Below, piece after piece: positions 1 to 13,955 of a stretch of DNA of 64,000 bases. Position 1 is the stretch's first letter. The number at the start of each line of letters is the position of its first letter. This stretch comes from Flaveria trinervia (Eukaryota; Streptophyta; Magnoliopsida; Asterales; Asteraceae). The stretch covers positions 1,880,001-1,944,000 of the forward strand of contig CM046453.1 in NCBI GenBank assembly GCA_025506515.1, written 5' to 3'. A model generated the notes under the pieces. That model searched no databases, was not told where the DNA came from, and saw nothing but the letters and a program-made list of their open reading frames with translations. The position numbers and the translations under genes were made by a program.

Positions 1-2400
1 TGGTCGGAGGTAGCCTAGGGGTTAGGGTGGCGACCTGTGGTTCTTGATTTCTAGATGAGAGAGAGAGAGAGAGAGAAAGAGAGATAGGTTAGGGTTGGGG
101 GCTCTTGAACTATGATGATGGTGGCTTTGTTGGGTATGATAATGGTGGTGGGTGGTGGTGAACTTGTTAGGAATGATAATAGTGATGGTGGTGGATGGGA
201 TATGGTTTAAGTGTAGGTGATGAAGATGACAAAATGATGAAGATGATGGTTATTTGAAAAGATTTTTTTATTATTTTATATTTAATCATAATGGTAATAT
301 TGTAAATTTACATTAATTTAACGGAAATATTATAACAGTGTTAGTGACTTGGGTGAAATTGAAACAAAACTTGAAACTATTGGACCGTCAGAGTAATAAA
401 TAAACTATTGGACTGAACCCGTGATTTGCGTCAAACCTCAGGGACGAAAACAGTAATTTACTCTTTTAATAAGGAAAATAAGAAGAGCTCAAGAAATTTT
501 ATGAACAACTCTCGGTTTGCATTAGCATCTAATAGACCACACATATCGTTAAGGTAATCAATCACTTGTATGCATTATGCTATAATCTGCTTGACAATTA
601 AAAAGAGGATCCGGATAAAAACAATATAAGGGTTTTAAAACATGACAAATTTGGTAATTATAGACGAGGATTGAAAACAAGAGATGGAGGTTAGGTTAAA
701 AAAATAAAACATGACTATGTTAAAAACTATTTGATGGTCTTTTAATGATCAATAACTATTAAAACACTACCAAACAATCTTTTAGTAATTTAATATTTGT
801 AAGAATGGTAATTTTTAGGATTAAAAACATATTTTCCATTCTAAAACTCTTTAATTGCATATATACCTAAGCAAAAAATTTAAATGTATATATCCTCTTA
901 CAAAACCTCTTAATTGGCAAATTTACTTATTTTCATTAAAAGTAGTTTATATAATGACTAATTTGCTCTTATTTTTACTAAAGCTTTATAATTGTCAAAT
1001 TTTCACTTACCAACCTTATAAATAGCAAATAGATTAAAAGCATATTACCCCCTCTAAAATATTCATATATATCCATGTGTAAGTTCTTATTAATTATTTT
1101 GAAAGGGTAACATTATCATTACGATAAATTGGGTTTATATGCAATTAAAGTTTTTGCTTGAGTATATATGCATTTAAGGGATGTTTACAATGGTATATAT
1201 GTAATTGATCCTAATTTTTAGATTAACCAGATCATTCATATAAAATATACACTTTAGATTACTTAAGATGATCTTTAATTCAAAAAATAAAAAATAAAAC
1301 CTACAAACTTGAAAATAATTGATCTTCGAGCCAAACTCACATTTCATTAAATTCATTTGCAAAACGTAAGTCTAATTTCGTAACATTAAAAATAAGACTA
1401 ATATAGTAATTGTAAAGTACGGTTTAGAACGATAAAACAACATTAAAATTAAAACCGGTGTACTAGTAGTAGATAAGAGTTATAAGACCAATAAAAATAA
1501 CTATATTCTTCTGAAACCAAACTCATATTTTATTAAATTGATCAGCAACAATAAGTCTTGTCGATCATACACTAAAAAATGTGATACACGAGAGGTTGTT
1601 AGACAATATACACACTCATAATTTTTAACCTGCAAAACTAACATGTTAAAGGCTGTAATTACTCTTTGACAATTGACATGACTACACTCATATCCCTCGT
1701 ATATTTTATTAGCTTTAGTAAACTCGTGTATTACACGGGTTGAATAAATAAAATATTAATATAATAAATTTATTAATTATAAAATGATATTTCAAGATAT
1801 GATATAACTTAAATTACGTATGAGAAATGACTATAAATAATAAAACAATGATATCAATTTTTTAAAATATTATTTTTAATTTTTTTAAATAAACATTTTG
1901 TTTTAAAACAAACCATATAAAAATACATTTTTTTAAAAATTTATTATTACAACTCCCAAATTTGCTTAATTTTATATAAAAAATTGACTTTTTAAAAGTA
2001 TTAATTTATTTAGAAATAAACTTAATAAATAGATTTATTTCTAAATTTATTAAAATTTAAAAAGCATTAAAATAATAGCATTAATAGTTAAAGTAATTAT
2101 TTAATAGGAGAAGAGACGTAAAAATTTTAACAAGAAAGATTGTAATGATATAACATATAACATTTTAATTTATTTTTTTTATAAAAGTAAGAAGATGAAA
2201 ATTCAATCATCAAGATTTTGCGTGAGTTTCGTCATCATTCTCATCATTTTTGTAAATATTAATTTTCATGTCATCTGAACCATTCATCCGAAACGGACGG
2301 TTGAGATTACCCAAGAAGAACTTAAATCCACAAAAGTAAAAAAAAAAAATAAACCTCAAAACCTCACACACCATAATCTATCTCTATCTCTCACATACAA
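1..2400. other. AT-rich intergenic DNA, no gene seen
   Basis: I see no convincing gene here. A (GA)n microsatellite lies at about 57-87, followed by GGT/GAT-rich low-complexity sequence to about 240. A dispersed AT-rich repeat occupies about 1731-1960 (listed separately). The last 100 bases before 2400 turn CT- and CA-rich and probably belong to the promoter and leader of the gene starting at 3049. Confidence 0.6.
1731..1960. repeat. dispersed AT-rich repeat, copy 1
   Basis: The block starts near CACGGGTTGAATAAAT and runs through a stretch resembling GATATAACTTAAATTACGTA into T-rich sequence. Related stretches occur at about 20705-20900, inside the fold-back repeat, and about 30600-30830. 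All three share the order ATAAAATATTAATAT, then AGATATAA...TTACGTA, then poly-A/T. The family is unknown to me; a non-autonomous transposon is likely. Confidence 0.45.
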
Positions 2401-3048
2401 ACACCCACACACACAAATATCATCAAATTTACAGAGAACAAGCTGATCGTCGTCTGAACCCTAATTCAACACATTCGTGTCTATCCCCAATTTCTTCCAC
2501 CTCCAGATCCATACCCTTTATTAAATCTTGAAAACCCTAATTTCTGTTTGTTGCAATTTCGCACAAAGAGAGCTCAATCGTCGTCGATTTGGGGGAAGAA
2601 GGTTAAAAAGAGATCATCAATCGTTATTATTCCAGATCATCGTTAATTCCCATCAATTATTCACTCTGGTTTTCCCGATCCAAATTTTACGGTGTCGGGG
2701 TTTCGTTCTTCTTGAAAAAAGATTAAAAAAATCTTGTTTTTCATCATACCCCCAAAGTAATCATCGTCGTTTTGCCTTAATTGTATCTGATTAGCAGTTT
2801 CGGTTAACTGGGTTTCCATTTTAGCGATCCCCAATTGGCCATTGCAATAGTTCATAAACTGAAAAATCTTTGCGAAAATTAGGTTTGTTCATAGGTGTAC
2901 ATCGCGCACTGCACACACATATAAGTTTCTCTAAACTAATACAAAACAAAAGAGAACAGAACAGAACAAAACAAAACCCTTGTTTTTTTTTGTAAGAAAT
3001 TTGAAGTTTTTGATCTTGTGAAGTTTGGTATTGAGTTTTTGAAGAATA
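2400..3048 (+). promoter_or_regulatory. probable promoter-proximal region and 5' leader of the lysine-rich protein gene
   Basis: CT-rich sequence with CACACACA tracts (about 2360-2420) is followed by about 600 bases without a conserved ORF up to the ATG at 3049. This looks like a long plant 5' leader. The transcription start is not determined. The short ORFs inside would be upstream ORFs at best. Confidence 0.35.
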
Positions 3049-6000
3049 ATGGTTGGGGGTGGAAACCGAAAGGATGATCCGATAGCAATCAACAGCACAA
3101 ACGTATTTGCTGCTCTTGGAAGCTTAAAGAAGAAGAAGAAGTCTGATAAAGATCAGGGTTCTTCGAAAAAGGGGGGTGGTTCGAAGAAGAAGCAGGATAA
3201 GGAGAGTAAGGCGGAGAAGGAGCAGGTTTTCTGGGCTCCGGCGCCATTGACGGTGAAGTCATGGGCTGATGTGGATGATGAGGATGATGATGATTATTAT
3301 GCAACCACAGCTCCACCACCTGTTTGGGGCGCTGGTGTGGGAATGCAGCAGGAGAAGGTGAAAGGAAACGAGACTCTGGTTGAGGTGAGACATTATAGCA
3401 CAAATATTAATTGGTAGTTTTATGATCTATGTTTTGGATATAGGATGTTGTGTTGCTCATTCATGAGAAATGTGGGATACTGGGATGATAATATCTGCTA
3501 CTATTGTTTACCATGAGTTAAATTTTTGAATAACTATAATGAGATGAAGTTGTTTGTATTACCATACGATAATTTTGTTATAACGTGGAAGGTTGTAACA
3601 TTTAGGATAGTTATTCAGGTTTAAAGTATATTTTAGAATCTATTTGCCTTTGGTTTGTGAGACGCTAGGTTTTGGGGTGAGGTGTGACAATAATGGTATG
3701 TCATAGGCTTGACTTGTAAGCTTTCGAGTGAGTTTGTGATTGGATTTTGTATTTGTTAAATTACTCATCCACATTATTTTCAAGATTGGTATATCTTGTC
3801 TTTTTGTTGTTTCTTATTTTAAGAAATTCTTTAAGCATGACGTGTGGTTATCGTATTCGTTGTCTTAAATTCCCTAGCCGCATTAGGAATTATTTTTGTG
3901 ATACTTAGTTGTTTTACTTGGAAGGGATTTTAATTAGGTTTATTTGGTATCCAAATCTTTTTGTTGTTCTAAAGAAAAGTTAATGGAGGCATAATCAATT
4001 GTAATATGGTTTTGGATTATTGAGATGGTGATAGGGTATCAGATAATTTTACAGGAAATATAGAGACCAGTCAAAACTGTGTAATTAAAGAAGTGTTAAA
4101 CTTTTGTTTTATTTGTTTATTATGTTGATAAAGGTTGTTGATGAGATTTATGGGAATTCTTATCTAGGTGAATTTGGATAAAGTAGTTATTTAAACCAAA
4201 AGTGTGATTGCAAGTTCAGCCAAGCTCAAATGCTTGATCAGGAAATAATAAAAAATATTCAAGATTTTAGTTGTAGACCATGAATAATTCTTTATTAACA
4301 TTGTGAGTAGTTTATGTGTTGAGTAAGATTGATGTTAGATTTGAAACCATATTACACTTATATCAATGGTGATAATCAAACTATCATTGTTAACAATGTC
4401 CATATTAAGTGCACGATAATATACTTAGTCATATCATGGATGCAACACCCAACAAGTTTATGGATATAAAAAACAATGATGAGACTAAAAAGATTCATTT
4501 AAAAGTTATAAGATTAAAAAAAGCAATTGTTTGTAGAAATACTAGTTATAAAGCTATAAAAATGTTCAATTATTATGTAGGTTAATGATGTAGTGACGTT
4601 AGTCCCATAAAAAGCTCTTACGTGGTGTGCAAGAAATATAATTTAAGCTGAGTTCACGAGTTTATTTTCTCTATTATAAATATTTAAAGAAGTTATAATT
4701 ATTGAAATAGGAGTGTATAGTCTATGCTAATAAAGGAAGTTGGAAGAAGTACCAAATCTGGGAAAATTGCATTTTTCTACTTAGATGGTGTTGAGATTAA
4801 CAAATAATGATCTATATAAAAAATTAGAGATTTAGTGAGATATATATTAAAAGAAAATTAAAGTTCTTCAAGGATGATGATCGTGTGATTTGAGAGCAAA
4901 AATATTAACATTTAGTAGCGTGAATTATTGAATGGACATGTGGGTTGAGGCATTAAGAGTGTTATGTAATCAATTTGTGGTAATACTTAATGGTACCGTG
5001 CCTACAAGAAATGAAAATTTTAAATAGAATTGAGAATGCCTAACTAGCACATCTAAAATAAGAGGAATGGCTAATATTTTTCTATAGCCTTGAACTTAAT
5101 GTTAGAACTCGAGACTTTACTAAGGCGAGCTCTATGGGAAGCTAAATATAGTACATGGTTAAATGAGCTAAAAAAAGTGTAAGATCATATATAAAGTTTC
5201 TAGTATTCATGATGGCTGAACCTTTCTTCTTTGGAACCATATAGATACAAGTCAACTATATACAAGAAAACTAGCTTATCCTATATCTATGCAAGTGAGA
5301 AGGCGGGCACATTATCATGAACGTGATTGTGTTAATTTAAGACTTGTAAGCGATCAAATTAACCATGGAATTACTCATTTTTAAGTTGTTTACCTTCTCG
5401 TGAAGGCAAATGCATGATTGAATATGTTATGTAAAATTTGGTATTTTTTACATATAAGCATTATTTAAAGGTGATAGTTAATTAACATGTAACCCTTTTT
5501 GGTCCATTTTAATGAAGTAGACCGTTGTTAGGTTTGGAGCTCATCAGAATACACACAAACACGCTATCTCACGCACACACAATTCAAAAAATAAAATAGA
5601 ACATAAGAGATATAACGTAGTTTGGTTGGTGTGACCCACGTCCACAGGTTGCAATTAGTATTATGGTGCTCAAGGAATTACAAGTACATATGATCAATAT
5701 ATATATAGACAAAACGAGATTAGGACAAACAAGTAAGGAGCTAGGCTAGGGCCGGGCCGGGCCGGGCCGGCTGCCCTTGCGTACATCCTTGCCTAGAACT
5801 GGCTTCTATAAGTGTAGTTGAAGCCTACACATCCCAACAACCATAACCTTTGATCATAAATGATATGGTGTGAATAGTTATTTTGTGGTTTTAGATGGAT
5901 TTCTGACTTTCTTCATAAATAAAAATAAAGTACCTGTTAAAAAATACTAGATGGATTATTGGAGGAATGTAACAACCTTGTTACATTTGGTTACATTATC

Positions 6001-9000
6001 TAATATGAGTATGTTAAACTATTGGAAGATCAGGCTGTGGTAGTATTTCTAATTATTAATGATTGGGATGCAATTTTAGATTCTATATTCATTAGGGTAC
6101 TCATTTTAAGTATTTCTAAACCTTTGTTGTTTCAACCTTCATATCTTTGATTCAAGTATGTGTTAATGCTGTTAATTGAGTAGATTTTTTGTTTAAATTA
6201 ATATAGTTTCTTTTAATATTTTCATAAGTTACTCAAGTTCAGTATTTTTCGAGATGTTTAGTTTTTTTATTCTTATCCACATTCACGATTTAGGTCAGCC
6301 ACATATTCTTTTCCCTGCGACTGGTAATCAGGGTTGACATGGAATGTGTGAAGAGAGCTGCTATAGTTTGGAGTTGATGCATCAGGGGAGAATTAGTTGT
6401 TAGACTTTATGAGTTTTTGTTATTTCTGTGAGCTTGGAATCTGGAAGGTTTTGACATGTAGAATTGTTATATAAGTTTAAAGTTGTTATAATCTATGATT
6501 TGTTTTTGGTTATGTAAATGTGAGTTGTTATTATGTTTGGGGTGGGGTGTTAAACTATCCTTAGAAATAATATTGTTTTGTTGATTGATTTTTTTTCTTT
6601 TTTCAGGAAAGTGAAACTGAAGAGGAAGATGAAATGATGATGATAATGATGAAGAAAGTGATCATGAACCAGAAAAGGAACCTGTTGTTCAAGAGCCAGC
6701 TGAAAAAGAGACTGTTGTGCCTAAAGATAGCGACAAGCAGTTGTCAAAGAAGGAACTTAAAAAGAAAGAACTTGCTGAACTTGAAGCAGTGCTTGCAGAG
6801 TTGGGGTTAGCTGAAAATAGTGGCCAAGATGATTCCTGTGGTAAGCTAATAAAGATTCATTTAAATATAATCTCAATAATATATTATTTCTTTTATGAGG
6901 TAATTTAGGCCCAAAATAGAACGAACTTGCGCATTGTCATCCATTTTTGCAGCCTAGTTACTTACTGTTTATAGCAATCGATGATCTGATTGAACAGCAG
7001 CAGGTTAGTATGCTGATTTTTTTCCCAAATTTACTAATGTGGCATATCATTTGTCATTTTAGTTAGTGGACAAACTAGGATTCAAATCCACCAAGGTCCA
7101 ACTTAGTGAAGTTAGCAAAATGAGCAGGTTGTGTTGATTATTTACTAATATCATCGGTAGAACAAACAAATGAGTTGAAAATGTAAATCAACAAGCAAAG
7201 AATAATTAATTTTACACAAATAACACTATAACAGCAAACTTATGGAACTTACTAATGAACAACCTAGTAGTTAAATTTTCACAAATTTCAATTTTAATTT
7301 ACACGATAAATAGCTAAATTTGCATCACTTATTTACGTGAGCATCAAATAAATTTATGTAAATAACTCATTTTAATCTAGTCTTTTAGGGTTTGGATGTG
7401 GGTTTTGAAAATAAGGTTTTTCTTTTAGTTTTATACAGTTGGATCATAGTTAAGTATGTTGGTTCCTAATTAAAACTTAAGCAAAACTTATTAGTACTAC
7501 TAATAAGTTTATACAAGTTCTGCCACATCAGCTACCACAATACCCGTTTCTCAAACGCTTCAGTTTTGCGGGGATTGCACGGGGACGTTTTTTAACCCGT
7601 TTCGTATTAAATCTAGGGTTTCAACCCTTTAATATTCCAAAGCCCATTTGAAAAATAACATATACGGCTTGTTTTGAACGCATACAATCCTTAACTGATC
7701 GCTTCTTCTCTATTAATTCCCTATCTATCAATACAGTCGAATACCATTTCTATTCTGAATTCTCTAATCTCTCAACTCTCATCATCTCTACTGATTGACG
7801 ATTATGGCTTCTCAAGAAGCACAAGGATCATCAACATTAGTATAAGAACCTCCATTATGGGAGTATGTGACTAAAATCATAAAGCAAGATAATGGAGGAA
7901 CTTAGAAATTTAAGTGCAACCTTAGAATGAAATCAGACAAGGATCTTATTCAAGCGTTAGAGCACATTTGCTTGGTATAAAAGGTAATGATCAATGTATA
8001 TAACTTAATCATATTTAGTGTATCATATTCTATGTATCGTATTCATGTGTATAACTTGTATTGAACATATAAGTCTTAGGATTGGTATTAGTAAGAAAGC
8101 AACAATGGGTGCCAACTTGAGATGAAATGGTTAGAAGATGCACATGAAGAGAAGAAAGCTGAGTCATAAGGGAAAGAAGTCGGGTTGCCATGTGAATCTG
8201 TTGTTGGATGAAAATCAAAGGTATTTCAAACTCTATTGAAAGAGCTTTTGGTGTTGAAATTAAGGACCAATTGGATCAAGAAATAGCAAGGATGTTTTAT
8301 ACCGAAGGTTTATCTTTTAATCTTGCAAGAAATCCACACTATCTCAGAGCTTTTTAGTTTGTTGCTAACAACAAATTTGATGGTTATGTACCTCATGTGT
8401 ACAATTAGTTGAGAACAACCTTACTATGAAAAGAAAATGAAAATGCTCAGAGGCTATTGGAACCACTTAGGTCTACATGGAAAAAAACACGTGTCACTAT
8501 TGTGAGTGATGGTTAGAGTGATCCTACAAGAAAGCCCCTAATTAATTTCATGGCTACCTTAGGTAATGGTCTTTGTTTTTAAAGATGGTTAATTGTTTTG
8601 GGGAAGTAAAAGATAGATCTTTTACTACTGATTTGATGAAGGAAGTTATTAGTTAAATTGGTCATCAAAATATGCAAATCATTACTGACAATGCAACAAA
8701 TATTAAGACGGCTGGATAGATTACAAAATGTTAGTTTCCTCACATCTATTGGACACCATGTGTTGTTCATGCACTTAATATTGCTTTGAAGAACATATGT
8801 TCACCAAGGAATGTGGAAACAAATGAAACAACATATGAAGAGTGTAAATGGATAAAAGAAGTTCACAGAGATGTGATTGCAATAAAAAAATTCATCATGA
8901 ACCATAACTTTGTGAACTTCTTTTATCCATGTTATGGTTCATGATGAAATTTTTTATCCATGTTATGGTTCCTGACTTTTTTCGCTTTTGACTTGGGCTT

Positions 9001-10620
9001 TCTTCTCTTCATAGGCATCTTCTAACCATTTCATCTCAAGTTTGTCACCCGTTGTTGCTTTTTTTGCAAATACTAATCCCAAAACCTATATGTTCCATAC
9101 AAATTATACATATAGAATACGATACATATAATACAATACGTAGAATGTAATTAAGTTTTATACACTGAACATTACCTTTTATACCAAGCAAATGTGTTCT
9201 AACCCTTGAATATGATCCTTGTATGATTTCACTGTAAAGGTTGCAATTAAATTTCCAAGTTCCTCCATTACCTTGCTTTTCGATTTTAGTCATATACTTT
9301 CACAATGGAGGTTTTTATACTGATGTTGATGATCCTTGTGCTTCTTGAGGAGATATTATCGTCAATCGGTAGGGATGATGAGAGTTGAGAGATTAGAAAA
9401 TTCAGAATAAAGATGGTATTCGACTGTATTGATAGATGGAGAATTGCTATAGAAAAAGCGATCGGTTAAAGACTGTACCAGTTCGGAAGAAGCTGTATAT
9501 GTTATTTTTTTAAAGGCCTTTGGAATATTAAAAGGTTTAAAACCCTAGATTTAATAAGAAACGGGTTAGAAACGTCCCCGTGCAGTCCCCACAGAACCAA
9601 AGCGTTCGTGAAACAAGTATTGTGGCAGAACTTATCTAAACGGGTTAGAAACTTCCCAGTGCAGTCCCCTTGAAACCGAAGCGTTTGCGAAACGGGTATT
9701 ATGGCCACTGATGTGACAGATCTTATTTAGTAGATGTTTGAATTCTAATGTATTGTGCAGTATTCCACATTACATATGATGTGTTATTTAATAATTTATT
9801 TTTAAATATAGATCTTTAAAGTCTAATTTGTTCATAACTTCATGCGTGTATTTAATTTTTTTTTTCTACATAAGCTTTTTCATATGGGCAACTGATGTGG
9901 CAGCTAGCGTGGCATAACCAGAGCCACACCAGCAATTCACTTATGAAATCTGGTAAAATCATGTAAAATGGAGTGTATGCTAATTTTGGTAATAAATTGG
10001 AAGTTAATTTCTATTTTGCAGCTAATTAAAAGTTGCTTGCTAATAACCGGAGAAATATGTGAAGTTAGTTTCTATTTTGTGTGGTTTGCCCAAAATATAA
10101 ATCTGAATCACCGTCTTTTCAAGCTTGGATCCTTATCTTTTTACAGAAAAGACCCTGTTTGGTTCAACATCGGTCTGAACCAGTCAACTAATGAAAAATC
10201 TTGTACAACAACTGCTTCTTAAAAAATCCTGTTTTGGGCATTCTTTCTCCAGGTGGTACTAAAGAAAAGATTGAGAACAGAAATGGAGAAACCGATAAGA
10301 AAGACAAAAATGTGCCAGCTGGTGAGAGCAAAAATGCTAAAAAGAAAAAGAAAAAAGAGAAGTCTTCTAAGGATACTAAACAACAACATGGCTTGCCTGT
10401 GCCCGAGACTGAGAATCCAGCATCAGGATCAGAGAAGGTTGCTGGAATTGATGTGAAAGAGAAGATAAAGAAGGTGGCTGCTGCTAAAAAGAAGAAATCC
10501 AACAAGGAAATGGATTCTGCCTCCAGAGCTGCCGCCAGTGAGGCGGCAGCAAGGAGCGCTAGGCTTGCAGCTGCTAAGAAAAAGGAGAAGAACCACTACA
10601 ACCAGCAGCCAGTGCGGTAG
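3049..10620 (+). CDS. conserved plant lysine-rich protein of unknown function, 3 exons, one apparent frameshift
   Basis: Exons are 3049-3384, 6607-6840 and 10253-10620, all with GT/AG borders. About 312 residues result if one base is restored. Exon 1 starts MVGGGNRKDDP, includes NVFAALGSLKKKKK, and ends in an acidic patch after KSWADVDDEDDDDYY. Exon 2 encodes an acidic stretch and then QLSKKELKKKELAELEAVLAELG, likely a short helix or coiled coil. Exon 3 is Lys/Ala-rich with AAASEAAARSARLAAAKKKEK at the C terminus. I recognise the family only as a conserved, low-complexity, probably nuclear or RNA-associated plant protein and assign no function. Exon 2 begins in frame with exon 1 and leaves in frame with exon 3, but the two halves differ by one base at the GAAAT run 6631-6635. 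A single A appears to be missing, whether by assembly error or real mutation. Intron 1 is 3.2 kb and intron 2 is 3.4 kb with a hAT insertion. Confidence 0.75.
5300..5435 (+). mobile_element. possible remnant of a copia RNase H tail in intron 1
   Basis: Read on the + strand with stops ignored, the segment gives HYHERDC, LVSDQINHGIT and a VVYL...AN..LNMLCK pattern. This resembles the H-I-E-R-D-C ... G.I ... LADMLTK end of Ty1/copia polyproteins. It is heavily decayed. A LINE origin is not excluded. A (GGGCC)n-type repeat at about 5749-5770 lies downstream in the same intron. Confidence 0.3.
7514..9722. mobile_element. decayed hAT transposon with fold-back ends, inside intron 2
   Basis: The two ends are inverted copies. 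Sequence from CTGCCACATCAG through CGTTTCTCAAACGCTTC (7516 onward) returns in reverse complement near 9620-9720. The likeness extends inward several hundred bases and includes the N-terminal zinc-finger coding part. The + strand left half reads as a hAT transposase with stops: PLWEYVTKIIKQDNGGT near 7850, then TRVTIVSDG.SDPTRKPLINF near 8490-8550 (DUF659 type), then IITDNATNI near 8680. The right arm encodes the BED finger again on the minus strand (9045-9293, KQGNGGTWKFNCNL...GSYSRVRTHLLGIKG), with a zinc-ligand Cys changed to Tyr. I see no hATC dimerisation domain. The terminal about 90 bases is itself doubled at the right end. Confidence 0.7.
8868..8968. repeat. short inverted repeat at the inner junction of the hAT fold-back
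   Basis: AAAAGAAGTTCAC near 8860 pairs with GTGAACTTCTTTT near 8913. CATCATGAACCATAAC pairs with GTTATGGTTCATGATGAA, and part of the motif is repeated again near 8955. This marks the point where the left half of the element turns into the inverted right half. Confidence 0.55.
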
Positions 10621-10951
10621 GTATGCATATATGGACTACTTGTTCATTTGTCAAGTGCGCAATAAACAATCTGAATCATGGTCGTTTCGTTTTGAGATGA
10701 TGGTTTTTACATAACAATATTTTTGGTTTTAAATTGAAAATTACTAGAAGCTTAGAAATTTTGGCGTACTTTATCGGTAGTTTAAAGTTTAAACCCTTCT
10801 TCTTTGTGTAGAAAGTAAACTAAAAAACCTCTTATGGATGCTTATAAATCTTGAATTTTGGTTCATGAATGGTTTCTTCATTTTTTTGATTTACTTGTTA
10901 ATTTATATGTACTTGATGTTTCTTATTCGGGAAAATTTGGTGGAATTTTGG

Positions 10952-11290
10952 TATCAATAGCTTGTGTTGTAAGATGGTTGTTCAATGGTGGTGTTAAGGG
11001 AGGGGTTGTTAATGGTGACGGGTGGTGGTGAGGCTATCAATGACTAGTGATGGTGGTTACGAGATGTTGATGTTGGATGTCAAATGGTGGTGAGCGGTGT
11101 CATAGTGATGGAGGGTTTGTGGTATTAACGGCTTGTGTTGGAAGGTAGTGGTTGTTTAATGCTGGTGTTAAGAGACGAGGGGTTGTTAGCGGTGAACAAT
11201 GGTGGTGTGGCTGTTAATGATTGCGGACGGTTGTTCCAAGGATCCAAAAATTTTTTATGTTAGATGGCAAATGGTAGTGGAGAGTTTATA
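10952..11290. repeat. diverged tandem direct repeat, about 165-bp unit, GGTGGT-rich
   Basis: Two consecutive copies share the order GCTTGTGTTG..AAG, then GGTGTTAAG, then GGGGTTGTTA, then GGTGGTG. The first begins near 10957 and the second near 11124. The sequence is G- and T-rich on the + strand, unlike its AT-rich surroundings. Confidence 0.55.
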
Positions 11291-13837
11291 TTATGGGTGT
11301 TAACAAACCAATATTTTTCTTATTAATTTCTATTAGTAGAGAGCAAACATGTACATTTTAGACTTTAAAGTCATGATTGTTAAGTTGTTGAGTACACTTT
11401 ACTACCAAGCTATTCCCATGAGGACTAGTGGACTATTCTTGTAGAAAACAAATAGACAAAAAATATTGCAAAGTAAACAACCAAGCTCACCCTTAGACTT
11501 GATATAAAATCTCATCTCACACATGGAAATCAATGTTTTGGGCACTAAAACATGGTATAGTTAACCAAACCTTTATACAATAAAATTGAAGGTGGCTTTA
11601 GCTTTGACTCGATAGACATTTATTTTTAGAAGATTATCATCTATTATTGTCTAACTATTTCGTCATACTTTATTGGAATTTGAATTACCTAGTTTATCTT
11701 ATTAGTTATTATAGGTTAGGATCTTCGGTTATTTTCTAGTTAGACTATTTTTAAATGAATGAAACTTCTAACATCTATCATGTCATAGTGATAGAGATTC
11801 ATGCGGTAACAACTAGATTGTATTATTCAGGAACTTTTACCATCATATTAGAAGAATTTCCTACAAAGTTTCCTTCAGGTTTTTGAATCAGAAACGTGAG
11901 AGATAGTGTATAAGCCAATGTTAGAGGTCAGGATGATGGTAGCAACAAACTTACTAAACAAAGAATATTCTGTTTTCTAGATCACTAGTAAATAGTTTTA
12001 CTTATGACTTAGTATTATAACAAATGAGACAAAAACACGACGAAATATCAAACAAACACCAATCCATCAACGTAGAAAAAAGTTGGACTCATACATTATG
12101 AGTTACGACTGAGTAAACAATGAAGACCATACATGTATCTATTGTGAGCAAATAAATAAAAAAGAAAGTTAACGTTACAACAAGAAAATCTTTGTAACTT
12201 GATAAATATTCTTCTTTTCAAAATCGTGTGTACTTTAAAAATTGATGTCAGAGGCTATGAATCGAATCATATTTCTTCATGATCAACAATCTCCAAATTA
12301 ATCACAAACCCTAATTCATAATCGTTATCACAATTTACAAATCATACATTAGTTTTTACTTTTCACTAATTCTTTGAAGAATTTAGTCGATTATTAGCGT
12401 TTGTGAATTTCTCCTCACACGTTCTATGATTTTACTGCTGAAGGAGTTAATGCAAACTATGGAATATATGATTTAAAAAATATTATTGTTGTTTTATGAA
12501 TGTATAACTATTTGTTTTAAATTTCTATGTTGAAGATCTATTTTAAGTTTAAAAAATTAGTTTTCTAAAATACTTCTTTAGAACTTTTTAAATTACTATT
12601 TATTTTAACAGCTTCCACAAGTTAAAAACCAAATAATGTTCTTCTTGCAGACCACAGATGTTTGATCCACCTCAGACTGCATAGGTTTGATCCATCTCTT
12701 TTTCTACATACGTTTACATATATGATCCGCGGACTGTAGACATTTAATCTCTGAAAAAACAAACTGCGCCTAAGTTAAGAACTTCCAAGAAAGTCTAGGG
12801 TTTTTTTAAATCACTCACACCGAAGATTAATCAACCTTTTGACAAAAAGCATTTCGAGGCAAATTGCAGTGTATTAATTCTTAGAAAATGACCCTTTTCA
12901 ACCCAGACCTAGTTCTGACCGATGACCCGTCCTTGGTTGTCAGTGATTTCATCTCTCATTTGTTCTTAATCTGGTCATATTTCTGTCAAGCTAGGTTTTA
13001 CATGCACTTGCAGCGGAAGGAGCCCACTGTACTAAAGTTCGTGACATACTAGACTCTCCTGAAGTAAGTCACCATATAAAAATCATAATCATGCTTCCAT
13101 TATGATGGATTTCAATCTGATGAATTAACATCAAATTGGCAGGTTTGGGCAGCTTATAAAGACTAAAAACATGATCTTTTTCTTCCTTTAAACGCTCAAA
13201 TAGCAAGCGGCTAGAGTTGCTGGACTAGTCGAAAGTTCTTCACCACCAAGGCTTACTTATTCTTTAACCGCCCCACCACCACACCCAAACTCATCAAAAC
13301 CACCTGCTACAGTCACATCTAACTTATAAATGAGTTGAATTTACAACACATAGAACGATCATAAAGTAGGAAGAATATGGAAGGTTTCAGGCCAGAAATG
13401 ACAACAAATAACAAATGCGCCATATTGTTTTCTTTGTATAGCATACCATACAGTTTTCTATCTGTCATGCATGTGCTATTGAGGCTGGCACATGGATCTT
13501 TGTTTGAGATAATTTGAAGATATAATGGTTTTGTAAGAATCTTAGATGATGTGGAATTTTTTGCATAGATTGTTGAGATGATTTTGACTTCAGCTTTGTA
13601 TGTGTCGTTTGTATACTTGTGCTTGGTATGAAGCACAAGCTATATTATCTTTATGTGTTGGAATTTGTAATTTGTTCGTTATATATAAGTTATGCGCTTT
13701 ATGGGTCGAACGTGTGAAAAATCAACCTTTTGAGTTATTTATATATAAAAGGCTAATTTATTTGGACAATATAATTTTTTAATATGAGAAACTAGTTACT
13801 TGTATAAACTCTGCAACTTCTGGACAAAATATTTTGG

Positions 13838-13955
13838 ATTTACTTAACCCAGTTTTAACTAAACAAATCCGTTTTAACTCGCTCCCAAGTGATTTTACTT
13901 AACCCAGTTTTAACTAAACAAATTTATCAGTTTTAACTCGCTCCCAAGTGATTTT
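13838..13955. repeat. tandem duplication, unit about 58 bp, two copies
   Basis: TTACTTAACCCAGTTTTAAC followed by CTCGCTCCCAAGTGATTTT occurs twice in a row. The copies differ only by a few bases around CCG/TTATCAG. Confidence 0.8.

Noticed and set aside
3089..3403. Open frame antisense to exon 1 of the lysine-rich gene
   Set aside because: It mirrors the Lys/Asp-rich codons of the real exon and has no family features.
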